From Clostridiales bacterium (GTDB lineage Bacteria; Bacillota; Clostridia; Oscillospirales; Oscillospiraceae): a DNA stretch of 14,510 nt. The position numbers and the translations under genes are program-made. The stretch lies in NCBI GenBank assembly GCA_021199695.1, contig JAJQHP010000025.1, positions 1 through 14,510 on the forward strand. The letters run 5' to 3'. The notes below the pieces were generated by a model that worked only from the letters and a program-made list of their open reading frames with translations, was not told the origin of the DNA and did not search any database. The stretch's first letter is position 1, and each line of letters begins with the position of its first letter. Positions 1 to 6,787 of this stretch are shown here, piece after piece.

Positions 1-956
1 TTTTCGTACAGCTTTTCCCGGGTCAGGGGAGAATAGGCGATGCCGCCGGTGAGGATGATCTGGTCCACCTTGCCGTCCAGAACGGCGGCCATGGCGCCGG
101 CGTCCTTGGCGAGCTGGTAATAGAAGGCATCCAGCACGAGGGCAGCCTGAGCGTCTCCCGACTCCGCCCGCTTCTGCACCTCCTGGGCGCTGTTGGTTCC
201 CAGGTAGCCGTTGAAGCCGCCGTTGCCGCAGATCTTTTTGTACAGCTCTTTCTCCGTGTACTTCCCGGAGAAGCACAGCTTGATGAGATCGCCCACCGGT
301 ACAGTCCCCGCCCGCTCCGGGGAGAAGGCACCTTCTCCGTCCAGGATGTTGTTCACGTCCACGATACGCCCCTTTCGATGGGCCCCCACCGAGACGCCGC
401 CGCCCATATGGATGACGATGAGGTTCAGTTCCTCATAGGTAAAGCCGTTCTCCTTGGCGAACCGCCGGGCCACCGCCCGCTGATTCAGGGCGTGGAAAAT
501 GCTCCGCCGGGGCAGCTCCGGCATACCGGACAGCCGGGCCACGTCGGTCAGCTCGTCCACCACCACCGGGTCCACAATATAGGAGGGAACGCCGATCTCG
601 TCCCCGATTTCCCGGGCCAGAATACCCCCCAGGTTGGAGGCGTGTTGCCCCTGTACCCCTGCCTTCAGGTCGGCCAGGAGTGCGTCACTGACGGCATAGG
701 TGCCGCCGGGGATGGGCTTGAGCAGTCCGCCCCGACCCACGATGACGTCCATGGAGCGGATGTCGCAGTTTTTCTTCTTCAGAAAGTCCAGGATGATCTC
801 CCTGCGGAAATCCTTCTGGTCGATGATAGAGGCATAGCGGGAAATCTCTTCCGTGGAGTGCCGAAGCGTCTCCTCAAACAGCAGCGTCTCGTCCTCAAAG
901 ACGCCGATCTTGGTGGAGGTGGAGCCGGGATTGATGATCAGGCTTTTGATCGACAT
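1..956 (-). CDS. buk: Butyrate kinase, C-terminus cut by the left edge
   Basis: Converts butyryl phosphate plus ADP to butyrate plus ATP, the last, ATP-yielding step of butyrate fermentation, in the cytosol. The N-terminus carries the family phosphate-binding motif [12 protein letters not shown] (residues 9-20). Further along are [11 protein letters not shown], the stretch [19 protein letters not shown] and [12 protein letters not shown], all typical of butyrate rather than acetate kinase. There are 318 codons in the window and family members run to about 355, so roughly 35-40 C-terminal residues lie beyond base 1. The ATG at 956-954 has a GAGGAG ribosome site (revcomp of 965-970) 8 nt upstream. 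Only 16 nt separate it from the ptb stop, so the two are co-transcribed from the promoter upstream of ptb. A branched-chain fatty acid kinase is the main alternative within the same family. Confidence 0.95.
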   Translation of the reverse strand, partial: MSIKSLIINPGSTSTKIGVFEDETLLFEETLRHSTEEISRYASIIDQKDFRREIILDFLKKKNCDIRSMDVIVGRGGLLKPIPGGTYAVSDALLADLKAGVQGQHASNLGGILAREIGDEIGVPSYIVDPVVVDELTDVARLSGMPELPRRSIFHALNQRAVARRFAKENGFTYEELNLIVIHMGGGVSVGAHRKGRIVDVNNILDGEGAFSPERAGTVPVGDLIKLCFSGKYTEKELYKKICGNGGFNGYLGTNSAQEVQKRAESGDAQAALVLDAFYYQLAKDAGAMAAVLDGKVDQIILTGGIAYSPLTREKLYE

Positions 957-972
957 GACAATTTCTCCTCTC

Positions 973-1893
973 TCAGTTCTGGTCCTTCATGGCCTCGGCC
1001 ACCACCGCCGCCAGTGCGATGGAGTTCACCTTGGTCTGGAAGGAGTCGGAGCGGCTGGTCAAAATCACCGGGACCTTGGTGCCGGTGAGGATGCAGCCGT
1101 TCTCCACCTTCGCCGTGTGGACCAGGCACTTGTACACCAGGTTTCCGGCGTGAATGTCCGGGAAGAGCAGCACATCGGCGTCTCCGGCGATCTTCCGCCC
1201 GGTAGCGCCCTTGTGGGCCGCCGCCTCCGGGTCAATGGCAATATCCAGGGAGAGAGGGCCATCCACGACGCAGCCGGTGATCTTCCCTTCCTCGTTCATC
1301 CGGGTCAGCTCGGCGGCCTCCACTGTCACGGGCATTTTGGGGTTCACCACCTCCACAGCGGCCAGAGGGGCCACCTTGGGGTTCTCAATGCCGCAGGCGT
1401 GGCAGACGGCCACCGTATTCTCGATAATGTGGACCTTGTCCTCCAGGGTGGGATAGGTCATAAAGGCCACATCGGTGAGGAACAGGAGCTGCCGGATGCC
1501 CTCCACCTCGAACACCGCCACGTGGGACAGGGGCTTGCCCGTGCGCAGGCCCACCTCCTTGTCCAGGACGCTTTTCAGGAATCCCTTGGTGTCCAGCAGG
1601 CCCTTCATATACATATCCGCCACCCCGTCGTGGGTCAGCTTCACCGCCGTCCGAGCGGCCTGGGTGTGGTCCGGCTCGTTGATGATGCGGTACTCGTCCG
1701 GGTCGATGTTCAGACCCTTTGCGATGGCCCGGATCTTCTCCTCGTCGCCCACCAGGATGGCGTCGGCAATGCCCTGTTCCCGGGCGGCGTGGACCGCCTC
1801 CAGAACGGCCCCGTCCTCTGCGACCGCCACAGACACCGTCTTTTTGCCGCACTCCTTTACATGGGAGATCAATTCGTCAAAGCTGGTAATCAC
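973..1893 (-). CDS. ptb: Phosphate butyryltransferase
   Basis: Exchanges CoA for phosphate on butyryl-CoA, giving butyryl phosphate for the neighbouring kinase. It has 306 residues, the usual Ptb size (about 300) and shorter than most Pta enzymes. The N-terminus ([20 protein letters not shown]) and the following [16 protein letters not shown] segment match the Ptb/Pta fold. The segments [25 protein letters not shown] and SHVAVFEV are Ptb-like, and the C-terminal [14 protein letters not shown] is the conserved PTA_PTB end. The start is GTG at 1893-1891, with GAGGTG (revcomp of 1902-1907) 8 nt upstream; no better in-frame start is visible. It is first in a two-gene ptb-buk operon. An iso-specific branched-chain acyl substrate cannot be excluded. 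Confidence 0.95.
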   Translation of the reverse strand: MITSFDELISHVKECGKKTVSVAVAEDGAVLEAVHAAREQGIADAILVGDEEKIRAIAKGLNIDPDEYRIINEPDHTQAARTAVKLTHDGVADMYMKGLLDTKGFLKSVLDKEVGLRTGKPLSHVAVFEVEGIRQLLFLTDVAFMTYPTLEDKVHIIENTVAVCHACGIENPKVAPLAAVEVVNPKMPVTVEAAELTRMNEEGKITGCVVDGPLSLDIAIDPEAAAHKGATGRKIAGDADVLLFPDIHAGNLVYKCLVHTAKVENGCILTGTKVPVILTSRSDSFQTKVNSIALAAVVAEAMKDQN

Positions 1894-1942
1894 TGTCTAT
1901 GCACCTCGTATCTGATTTTGCGTATTCTTTCATGATTCGGCT

Positions 1943-1957
1943 GGGAAAGACTTTCCC
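1943..1957. promoter_or_regulatory. Perfect 7-bp dyad in the ptb leader
   Basis: GGGAAAG-A-CTTTCCC is a perfect inverted repeat with a one-base centre. It lies about +7 to +21 from the predicted ptb start site. It could be a second operator downstream of the promoter or a small hairpin at the 5' end of the mRNA. No T-run follows it, so it does not look like a terminator. Confidence 0.4.
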
Positions 1958-1962
1958 ATCAC

Positions 1963-1980
1963 CTGTTAAAATAATAACAC
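1963..1980. promoter_or_regulatory. Rex-like redox operator overlapping the ptb -10
   Basis: The plus strand reads CTGTTAAAATAATAACAC. The Rex consensus of Firmicutes is TTGTTAANNNNTTAACAA; 11 of its 14 fixed positions match, and the arms TGTTA and TAACA are perfect with the correct 6-nt spacing. The site covers the -10 of the ptb promoter, so bound protein would block RNA polymerase. Rex senses the NADH/NAD+ ratio and is known to control fermentation genes in clostridia. No rex gene is in this window, so the link is inference. Confidence 0.55.
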
Positions 1981-1999
1981 TTCCCCCCATACGGGTCAA
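1971..1999 (-). promoter_or_regulatory. Sigma-A-type promoter of ptb-buk
   Basis: Read on the minus strand, TTGACC (revcomp of 1994-1999) is followed after exactly 17 nt by TATTAT (revcomp of 1971-1976). The TG two bases before the -10 makes an extended -10. Transcription would start near 1964, leaving a leader of about 70 nt before the ptb GTG. A run of six A on this strand (2010-2015) sits just upstream of the -35 and may act as an UP element. The call rests on sequence only. Confidence 0.7.
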
Positions 2000-2073
2000 G
2001 TGCCGCCGCTTTTTTCTTCCATCCCCGGAAAAAATCCCCCGCCCCTGTCCCCTGTTTTCGTCTGAAAGATGAG

Positions 2074-2102
2074 TGGACAATTTCGGCAGTGTATGATATA
2101 GT
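2074..2102 (+). promoter_or_regulatory. Promoter of the tmk-to-U32 operon
   Basis: TGGACA (2074-2079), a 17-nt spacer, then TATAGT (2097-2102). The predicted start is near 2109, giving a leader of about 42 nt. The promoter diverges from the ptb promoter, with about 75 bp between the two -35 boxes, so the genes could share upstream control without overlapping polymerase sites. Confidence 0.6.
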
Positions 2103-2135
2103 TAAAGTGTATCGCCCCGTCCATGGGGCAAAAAG

Positions 2136-2150
2136 GAGGTCTCTCACCTC
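2136..2150 (+). promoter_or_regulatory. Hairpin that can hide the tmk ribosome site
   Basis: The tmk ribosome site AGGAGGT (2134-2140) can pair with ACCTC (2146-2150), directly before the ATG, across the 5-nt loop CTCTC. A second small hairpin, GCCCC/GGGGC (2114-2118 with 2125-2129), lies just upstream. The 5-bp stem is weak, so it may only tune translation. Confidence 0.3.
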
Positions 2151-2816
2151 ATGGCAGGAAAATTGATCGTCCTGGAGGGCACCGACGGGTCTGGCAAGTC
2201 TACCCAGTTCCGGTTGCTCACCGATCAGCTAGAGGCGGAGGGCATCCCCTTCCGGAAGCTGGTATTTCCCCGGTATCAGGAGGAATCCTCCGCACTCATC
2301 CGGCTCTATCTCTCCGGCGCCTTCGGCACCCATCCGGAGGATGTGAACGCCTATGCGGCCTCCTCCTTTTATGCGGTAGACCGGTACGCCTCCTACCGTC
2401 AGGACTGGGGGCAGTGGTATGAGTCCGGGGGCCTGGTGGTTTCTGATCGGTACACCACCTCCAACGCCGTCCACCAGGGGAGCAAGCTGCCGGAGGAGGA
2501 GCAGGACGATTTCTTTCGTTGGCTCTATGAGTACGAGTATCAGCGGCTGGGGCTGCCCAGGCCTGACCTGGTGTGCTATCTGGATATGCCCACCGGACTG
2601 TCCGTCTCTCTGCTTCGCTCCCGGGAGGCGGCCACCCACACCCACGCCGACATCCACGAGCAGGACAGGGATTATCTTGCCCGCTGCCGGGCTTGCGCCG
2701 GACGGGCGGCGGACGTCCTGGGCTGGCGCCGGATCCCCTGCGCCGAGGACGGCGCGCTGCGGAGCATCGAGGATATTCACAGGGACATCTGGACCGCCGT
2801 AAAGTCGGCGCTGTAA
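2151..2816 (+). CDS. tmk: Thymidylate kinase (dTMP kinase)
   Basis: Phosphorylates dTMP to dTDP with ATP for DNA synthesis, in the cytosol. The P-loop GTDGSGKST is at residues 10-18, FPRY at 39-42, DRYA at 77-80, the substrate-binding DRY at 99-101 and LDMP at 144-147. An Arg-containing LID segment (LRSREA, from about 155) follows. At 221 residues it is slightly longer than the usual 205-215. The ATG has AGGAGGT 10 nt upstream. It is the first gene of a plus-strand operon. Clostridia often carry the main tmk next to holB, so this could be a second dTMP or deoxynucleoside-monophosphate kinase; a holB neighbour is not seen here. Confidence 0.88.
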   Translation: MAGKLIVLEGTDGSGKSTQFRLLTDQLEAEGIPFRKLVFPRYQEESSALIRLYLSGAFGTHPEDVNAYAASSFYAVDRYASYRQDWGQWYESGGLVVSDRYTTSNAVHQGSKLPEEEQDDFFRWLYEYEYQRLGLPRPDLVCYLDMPTGLSVSLLRSREAATHTHADIHEQDRDYLARCRACAGRAADVLGWRRIPCAEDGALRSIEDIHRDIWTAVKSAL

Positions 2817-2827
2817 TTCATTCACCC

Positions 2828-2842
2828 CCGGCTGGCAGCCGG
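2828..2842 (+). repeat. Perfect 7-bp inverted repeat between tmk and the DJ-1 gene
   Basis: CCGGCTG-G-CAGCCGG begins 11 nt after the tmk stop codon. It is followed by an A-rich, not T-rich, stretch, so it is not a typical terminator. It may be an mRNA stability or processing hairpin within the operon. Confidence 0.35.
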
Positions 2843-2877
2843 ATCAAAGATAAAAATTTGAGGGGAGAATTGTTGCT

Positions 2878-3423
2878 ATGGTTTACATTTTGCTGGGAGA
2901 CGGATTCGAGACGGTGGAGGCCCTGTGCCCCGCCGACCTGATGCGCCGGGCGGGGATTGACGTCGCCCTGGTGGGAATTGAGGGCAAAAACGTCGTTTCC
3001 GGTCAAAACATCGCAGTTCAGGCGGACATGACCCTGGACCAGGTTTCCTTTGAGAACATGGAGATGGTCATGCTGCCCGGCGGACTGGGCGGCGTGAACG
3101 TCATCTCCGGCAGTATTCCCACCATCTCTCTGCTCCAGCGGGCCGCAGAGCAGGGCATTTGGATCTCCGCTATCTGCGCCGCCCCCACCGTTCTGGCCCA
3201 CTTGGGTCTGCTGGACCGGCGCAACGCCATCGTCTACCCCGGCATGGAGGAGGACATGGGCTCCGCCGTGGTCAAGACAGGCCGCCGTGTGGTGCGGGAC
3301 GGGCGTTTCATCACCGGACAGGCCGCCGGTGCCTCCTTTGACTTTGGCCTGGAGCTGATAGAGGTGCTCCGGGGCAAGGAGGCCGCCGAGCAGGTGCGGA
3401 TGGGTGTCCACTACAACGATTGA
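2878..3423 (+). CDS. DJ-1/PfpI (YajL-like) family protein
   Basis: A 181-residue single-domain DJ-1/PfpI protein. The nucleophilic cysteine sits in the elbow motif AICAAPTVLA (C100, equal to C106 of human DJ-1). The glutamate that tunes it is E14 in FETVEA, followed by PADLMRRAGI, which closely matches the DJ-1/YajL N-terminus. The loop MLPGG is at 65-69. The third position, His126 in DJ-1, is Tyr120 here (IVYPG). Family members are reported as glyoxalase or deglycase enzymes, chaperones or redox-sensitive proteins; which applies cannot be read from sequence. The ATG has AGGGGAGA about 10 nt upstream. Its 3' end overlaps the next gene by 20 nt, so it is probably co-translated with it. Confidence 0.88.
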   Translation: MVYILLGDGFETVEALCPADLMRRAGIDVALVGIEGKNVVSGQNIAVQADMTLDQVSFENMEMVMLPGGLGGVNVISGSIPTISLLQRAAEQGIWISAICAAPTVLAHLGLLDRRNAIVYPGMEEDMGSAVVKTGRRVVRDGRFITGQAAGASFDFGLELIEVLRGKEAAEQVRMGVHYND

Positions 3424-3982
3424 GGAAAAGTGCCGTCTCCGGGAGAGGGTTCGCTCACTGGAACGTTCCATCCCCTCTGAGGAGCTGAAGGAGAGCGACA
3501 GGCTGCTCCTTGACCGGCTGATGGCGCTCCCCCAGGTGGCGGGCAGCAATGTCCTCCTGCTGTTTTGGGGCATGGGCCGGGAGCCGGACACGCAGCAGCT
3601 GTTTGCCCCTCTGACGGCGGCGGGTAAAACCGTTCTACTCCCCCGGTGTCTTCCGGGCGGGGAGATGGAGCTTCGGGCCTGGCAGGGCAGGGAACAGGCC
3701 GTCCGCCATCCCTACGGGATGTGGGAGCCGTCGGAGTGCTGTCCCCTGTTCGCCGCCGACGCCGTTGACCTTGTTCTGGTTCCCGCTCTGTGCTATGACC
3801 GGGCGGGGTTCCGGCTGGGCCGGGGCGGCGGCTTCTATGACCGGTTTCTGGCCCGGTATGGCGGTTTTTCTGTGGGGCTGTGCCGCCAGGCGCTGCTCCA
3901 GGACCGGGTGCCCCGGGAGGACCACGACCAGGGCGTTGACCTGGTACTCACTGAGGAACAATCCATTCTTTGTAAAATCTGA
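3404..3982 (+). CDS. 5-formyltetrahydrofolate cyclo-ligase
   Basis: Converts 5-formyl-THF plus ATP to 5,10-methenyl-THF, returning a stored folate to one-carbon metabolism (the MTHFS/YgfA/Fau family). The C-terminal signature is clear: VPALCYD (126-132), then GFRLGRGGGFYDRFL (135-149). The YGMWEP block at 104-109 matches the PYGIxEP motif. The N-terminal basic helix (EKCRLRERVR) fits the usual family start. It has 192 residues, a normal size. The start chosen is GTG at 3404, the only start in frame near the N-terminus. Its nearest AAGGAGG is 21 nt away, so translation probably depends on coupling to the DJ-1 gene, whose last 20 nt it overlaps. Confidence 0.92.
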   Translation: MSTTTIEEKCRLRERVRSLERSIPSEELKESDRLLLDRLMALPQVAGSNVLLLFWGMGREPDTQQLFAPLTAAGKTVLLPRCLPGGEMELRAWQGREQAVRHPYGMWEPSECCPLFAADAVDLVLVPALCYDRAGFRLGRGGGFYDRFLARYGGFSVGLCRQALLQDRVPREDHDQGVDLVLTEEQSILCKI

Positions 3983-3989
3983 CCGAGCG

Positions 3990-4007
3990 GCCCGTCTCCA
4001 TACGGGC
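3990..4007 (+). promoter_or_regulatory. Hairpin just upstream of the mltG ribosome site
   Basis: GCCCGT-ctccat-ACGGGC forms a 6-bp stem with a 6-nt loop. It ends 2-3 nt before the AAAGGAGGT ribosome site of mltG. No T-run follows, so it is more likely an mRNA stabiliser or translation element than a terminator. Confidence 0.35.
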
Positions 4008-4023
4008 GAAAGGAGGTATCAAC

Positions 4024-5493
4024 ATGGCAGACGATGAGCGGAACACTCCCCCGGAATCCAACTCCGGAGAGCCTGTCTTTGACGATATTGACTGGGAGCA
4101 GCTGGTCTCCCGGCTCCGGGAGGGAGGCGTACTGCCCACCAGTGAGCAGTCTGCCCATGCGGATACCCGCCCCGTGCCGGATCAGGAGGCCGACGGCTCC
4201 GAGCCGGAAATTCCGGCCCCGGTCACAGACGCTCCCACCCAGGAGATCTCAGGGCTGACCGAGTCCATCCCTCCCTATGAGCCGTCGGATCGGGAGCATT
4301 GCCATGGTCCGTTGCCCCCTCCGGACGCGCTGGACATCCCCGGGCAGGAATCAACCGAGTCAAAGCCCCATCGCCGCCGGGCAAAAGTCCGCAGTCTGGG
4401 CGTGACCTTCCTGGTGGCCGTGTTGTATGTGGTCTGCGTTCTCTCCATCGCTTTTCTTGGGGCCACCTTTGGCTGGCGCTGGGCCAACGATCTGCTGGCG
4501 CTGAACAAGGACGAACTGACCGCCAGCGTCACGATCGAGGCGGGAGAAACCATCGACGAGGTAGCCGCCAAGCTGGAGGACGCTGGATTGATCGAGTATC
4601 CCTATCTCTTCGAGATTTTTGCTGCCTTTACCAACAAGGCAGAGAGCATCACCAGCGGCACCTACGAGCTGACCACAGACATGGACTACAGCGCTCTGCT
4701 CAACAATATCAGCACAAGCTCCACCACCCGGGAAACGGTGACTGTCACCATCCCCGAGGGTTATACCGTGGCCGAGATCTTCCAGCTGCTGGAGGATCAG
4801 GGGGCCTGTACGGTGGAGGAGCTGGAATACTCTGCACTGAACGATGAGTTCAGCTATACCTTCCTGGCTGATCTGGAGCAGGACGACCCCTACTGGATGG
4901 AGGGCTATCTGTTCCCCGACACCTATGAGTTTTATAAGGACGGAGACGCCAAGGTCGCTCTCTCCAAGATGCTCTACAATTATTCCCAGAAGTTCGACTC
5001 CGACATGAAGGCGCGGGCGGAGCTTCTGGGCTACTCCCAGCATGAGATCATGATCATCGCCTCCATCATTGAGAAGGAGACCGACGGAGAGGACCAGAAG
5101 GACATCGCCTCCGTCATCTATAACCGGCTCCAGTCCGCCGGTGAGACGCTGGGCAAGCTACAGATGGACTCCACCATTCAGTATATCCTGGACGAGCGCA
5201 AGGAGCAGCTCACCGAGGAGGATCTGGCCATCGACAGCCCCTATAATACCTATCTCTATGAGGGGCTCCCCGCCGGTACCATCTGCAACCCAGGCATGGA
5301 GGCCATTGAGGCAGCGCTCTACCCCAACAACACCACCTATTACTACTTCATTCTGGGCGACGACGATACGACGCACTTCTTTGCCACCTATGAGGAGTTC
5401 ACCAATTACCGTAACGGCATCACGACCGACACCTCTGACAGCGAGATCTCCGACGATGATTTCTATGTGGAGGACGAGGACCTGGGCGAATGA
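4024..5493 (+). CDS. mltG: Endolytic murein transglycosylase MltG (YceG family)
   Basis: Cuts nascent glycan strands at the outer face of the membrane and so sets glycan length during cell-wall growth. It has 489 residues: a hydrophilic, acidic and proline-rich cytoplasmic N-terminus (1-122), one membrane span (about 125-150), then the extracellular YceG fold. The catalytic glutamate is E350 in ASIIEKET. Other family motifs are GYLFPDTY (294-301), LQMDSTIQY (379-387) and NTYLYEGLPAGTICNPG (408-424). The C-terminal 20 residues are strongly acidic. The ATG has an excellent AAAGGAGGT site at a suitable distance. Its last 4 nt (ATGA) overlap the start of the U32 gene. The long cytoplasmic part is seen in other Firmicutes and may contact cytosolic division proteins (inference). 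Confidence 0.95.
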   Translation: MADDERNTPPESNSGEPVFDDIDWEQLVSRLREGGVLPTSEQSAHADTRPVPDQEADGSEPEIPAPVTDAPTQEISGLTESIPPYEPSDREHCHGPLPPPDALDIPGQESTESKPHRRRAKVRSLGVTFLVAVLYVVCVLSIAFLGATFGWRWANDLLALNKDELTASVTIEAGETIDEVAAKLEDAGLIEYPYLFEIFAAFTNKAESITSGTYELTTDMDYSALLNNISTSSTTRETVTVTIPEGYTVAEIFQLLEDQGACTVEELEYSALNDEFSYTFLADLEQDDPYWMEGYLFPDTYEFYKDGDAKVALSKMLYNYSQKFDSDMKARAELLGYSQHEIMIIASIIEKETDGEDQKDIASVIYNRLQSAGETLGKLQMDSTIQYILDERKEQLTEEDLAIDSPYNTYLYEGLPAGTICNPGMEAIEAALYPNNTTYYYFILGDDDTTHFFATYEEFTNYRNGITTDTSDSEISDDDFYVEDEDLGE

Positions 5494-6728
5494 GCGTCGG
5501 AAATCCGCCCCTGCTGGAGCTGCTGGCTCCGGCAGGCGACATGGAACGGCTCCGGATGGCGGTGGCCTACGGCGCGGATGCGGTGTATCTGGCTGGGACT
5601 GCCTTCGGGATGCGGGCCTTTGCCGGGAATTTCAATCGGGAAACCATCTATCAGGCTACGGCCCTGTGCAAAGAGCATGGGGTCGCCTGCCATGTCACCA
5701 TCAATACCATGCCTCGAAACAGTGAGGTCAAAGACCTCCCCGCCTGGCTGGAGGTGCTGGAGGACGCAGGGGTGGATGCGGTCATTGTGGCCGACCTGGG
5801 GGCTTTCACTCTGGCGGGACGGTACGCACCCCATGTGAAGCGGCACATCTCCACCCAGGCCAGCATCTGCAACTATGAGACCGCCCGGGCCTGGCACGCC
5901 CTGGGGGCTAGCCGGGTCATTCTGGCCCGGGAGCTGAGCCTGGACGAGGTAGCCGAGCTGCGGGCCAAAACCCCCGCCGACCTGGAGATGGAGGCGTTTG
6001 TCCACGGGGCCATGTGCGTCAGCTATTCCGGCCGGTGCCTGCTCTCCAACTACATGACGGGCCGGGACTCCAGCAGAGGGGCCTGCGCTCAGCCCTGCCG
6101 CTATCGCTACACGCTGATGGAGGAGAAGCGGCCCGGGGAGTATTTCCCCGTCTTTGAGGACGAAAAAGGAACCTATCTGCTCAACAGCCGGGATATGTGC
6201 ATGATCGACCACCTTCAGGAGCTGTACGATGTGGGCCTGAACTCTGTTAAAATCGAGGGTCGGGCCAAGAGCGCCTATTACGCCGCCATCGTCACCGGAG
6301 CCTATCGCCACGCCATTGACGCCGTAAAGGAGGGCCAGCCCCTCGACCCGGTCTGGCGGAATGAGGTGGAAAAGATCAGTCACCGCCCCTATTCCACCGG
6401 CTTCTGGTTTGGACAGCCGGGGCAGTATCTGGCGGATGAGCGGTATCTCCGGGAGTGGCAGATCTGCGCCGTCGTCCAGAGCTGCGATGAGCACGGGCTT
6501 GCCACCCTGAGCCTGAGGAACAAGTTCCACGCCGGGGACACGGTGGAGATCGTTGGTCCGGACTGCAGGCCAGTATCCTTCCCCGCTCCGGTCATGGAGA
6601 CGGAGGACGGAGCGCCCCTGGAGGAGCCGAGGCATCCTCAGATGCTCTTTCGGATGCAGCTGCCCTGCCCGGTGCCGCCGCTGAGTATTCTGCGGCGGGA
6701 GACGGAGCCGACAGGGAAAAACGCATAG
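5490..6728 (+). CDS. U32 family protein (TrhP/YrrO-like, tRNA hydroxylation)
   Basis: A 412-residue U32 "peptidase" family protein. The PROSITE-type signature EAFVHGAMCVSYSGRCLLS is at 168-186. The four cysteines C176, C183, C199 and C203 (C-x6-C-x15-C-x3-C) fit a metal or iron-sulfur site proposed for this family. NSRDMC (232-237) and VKIEGRAKS (253-261) are further conserved blocks. In Bacillus the homologues YrrN/YrrO (TrhP) take part in prephenate-dependent 5-hydroxyuridine formation at tRNA position 34, and they sit next to the mltG homologue yrrL. That shared neighbourhood supports a tRNA-modification role over protease activity. The ATG overlaps the mltG stop (ATGA). It is the last gene before the terminator. 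Confidence 0.85.
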   Translation: MSVGNPPLLELLAPAGDMERLRMAVAYGADAVYLAGTAFGMRAFAGNFNRETIYQATALCKEHGVACHVTINTMPRNSEVKDLPAWLEVLEDAGVDAVIVADLGAFTLAGRYAPHVKRHISTQASICNYETARAWHALGASRVILARELSLDEVAELRAKTPADLEMEAFVHGAMCVSYSGRCLLSNYMTGRDSSRGACAQPCRYRYTLMEEKRPGEYFPVFEDEKGTYLLNSRDMCMIDHLQELYDVGLNSVKIEGRAKSAYYAAIVTGAYRHAIDAVKEGQPLDPVWRNEVEKISHRPYSTGFWFGQPGQYLADERYLREWQICAVVQSCDEHGLATLSLRNKFHAGDTVEIVGPDCRPVSFPAPVMETEDGAPLEEPRHPQMLFRMQLPCPVPPLSILRRETEPTGKNA

Positions 6729-6735
6729 TATGACA

Positions 6736-6770
6736 ACAGACCCGCCGAGGAGTTCCTCCGGCGGGTCTGT
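6736..6770. terminator. Hairpin terminator between convergent genes
   Basis: ACAGACCCGCC (6736-6746) pairs perfectly with GGCGGGTCTGT (6760-6770). A further GAGGA/TCCTC pairing extends the stem after one bulged base. It starts 8 nt after the U32 stop and ends 18 nt from the stop of the opposing aldolase gene. The flanks are only moderately T-rich (CTGTCCTTGTCTG on plus), so it probably works as a strong-stem, weak-tail terminator for both directions. Confidence 0.7.
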
Positions 6771-6787
6771 CTGTCCTTGTCTGTAGC

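Noticed and set aside
853..1935. A 360-codon plus-strand open frame opposite ptb and the start of buk
   Set aside because: The product resembles no family and is rich in His, Gly and Leu, as expected of an antisense shadow. ptb and buk on the other strand are unambiguous.
3990..4007. The hairpin before mltG as a transcription terminator
   Set aside because: No T-run follows and the mltG ribosome site comes directly after. The stem is only 6 bp and the genes appear to form one operon.
5463..6635. A 390-codon minus-strand open frame opposite the U32 gene
   Set aside because: It is antisense to a protein with the full U32 signature, with no ribosome site or recognisable domain.
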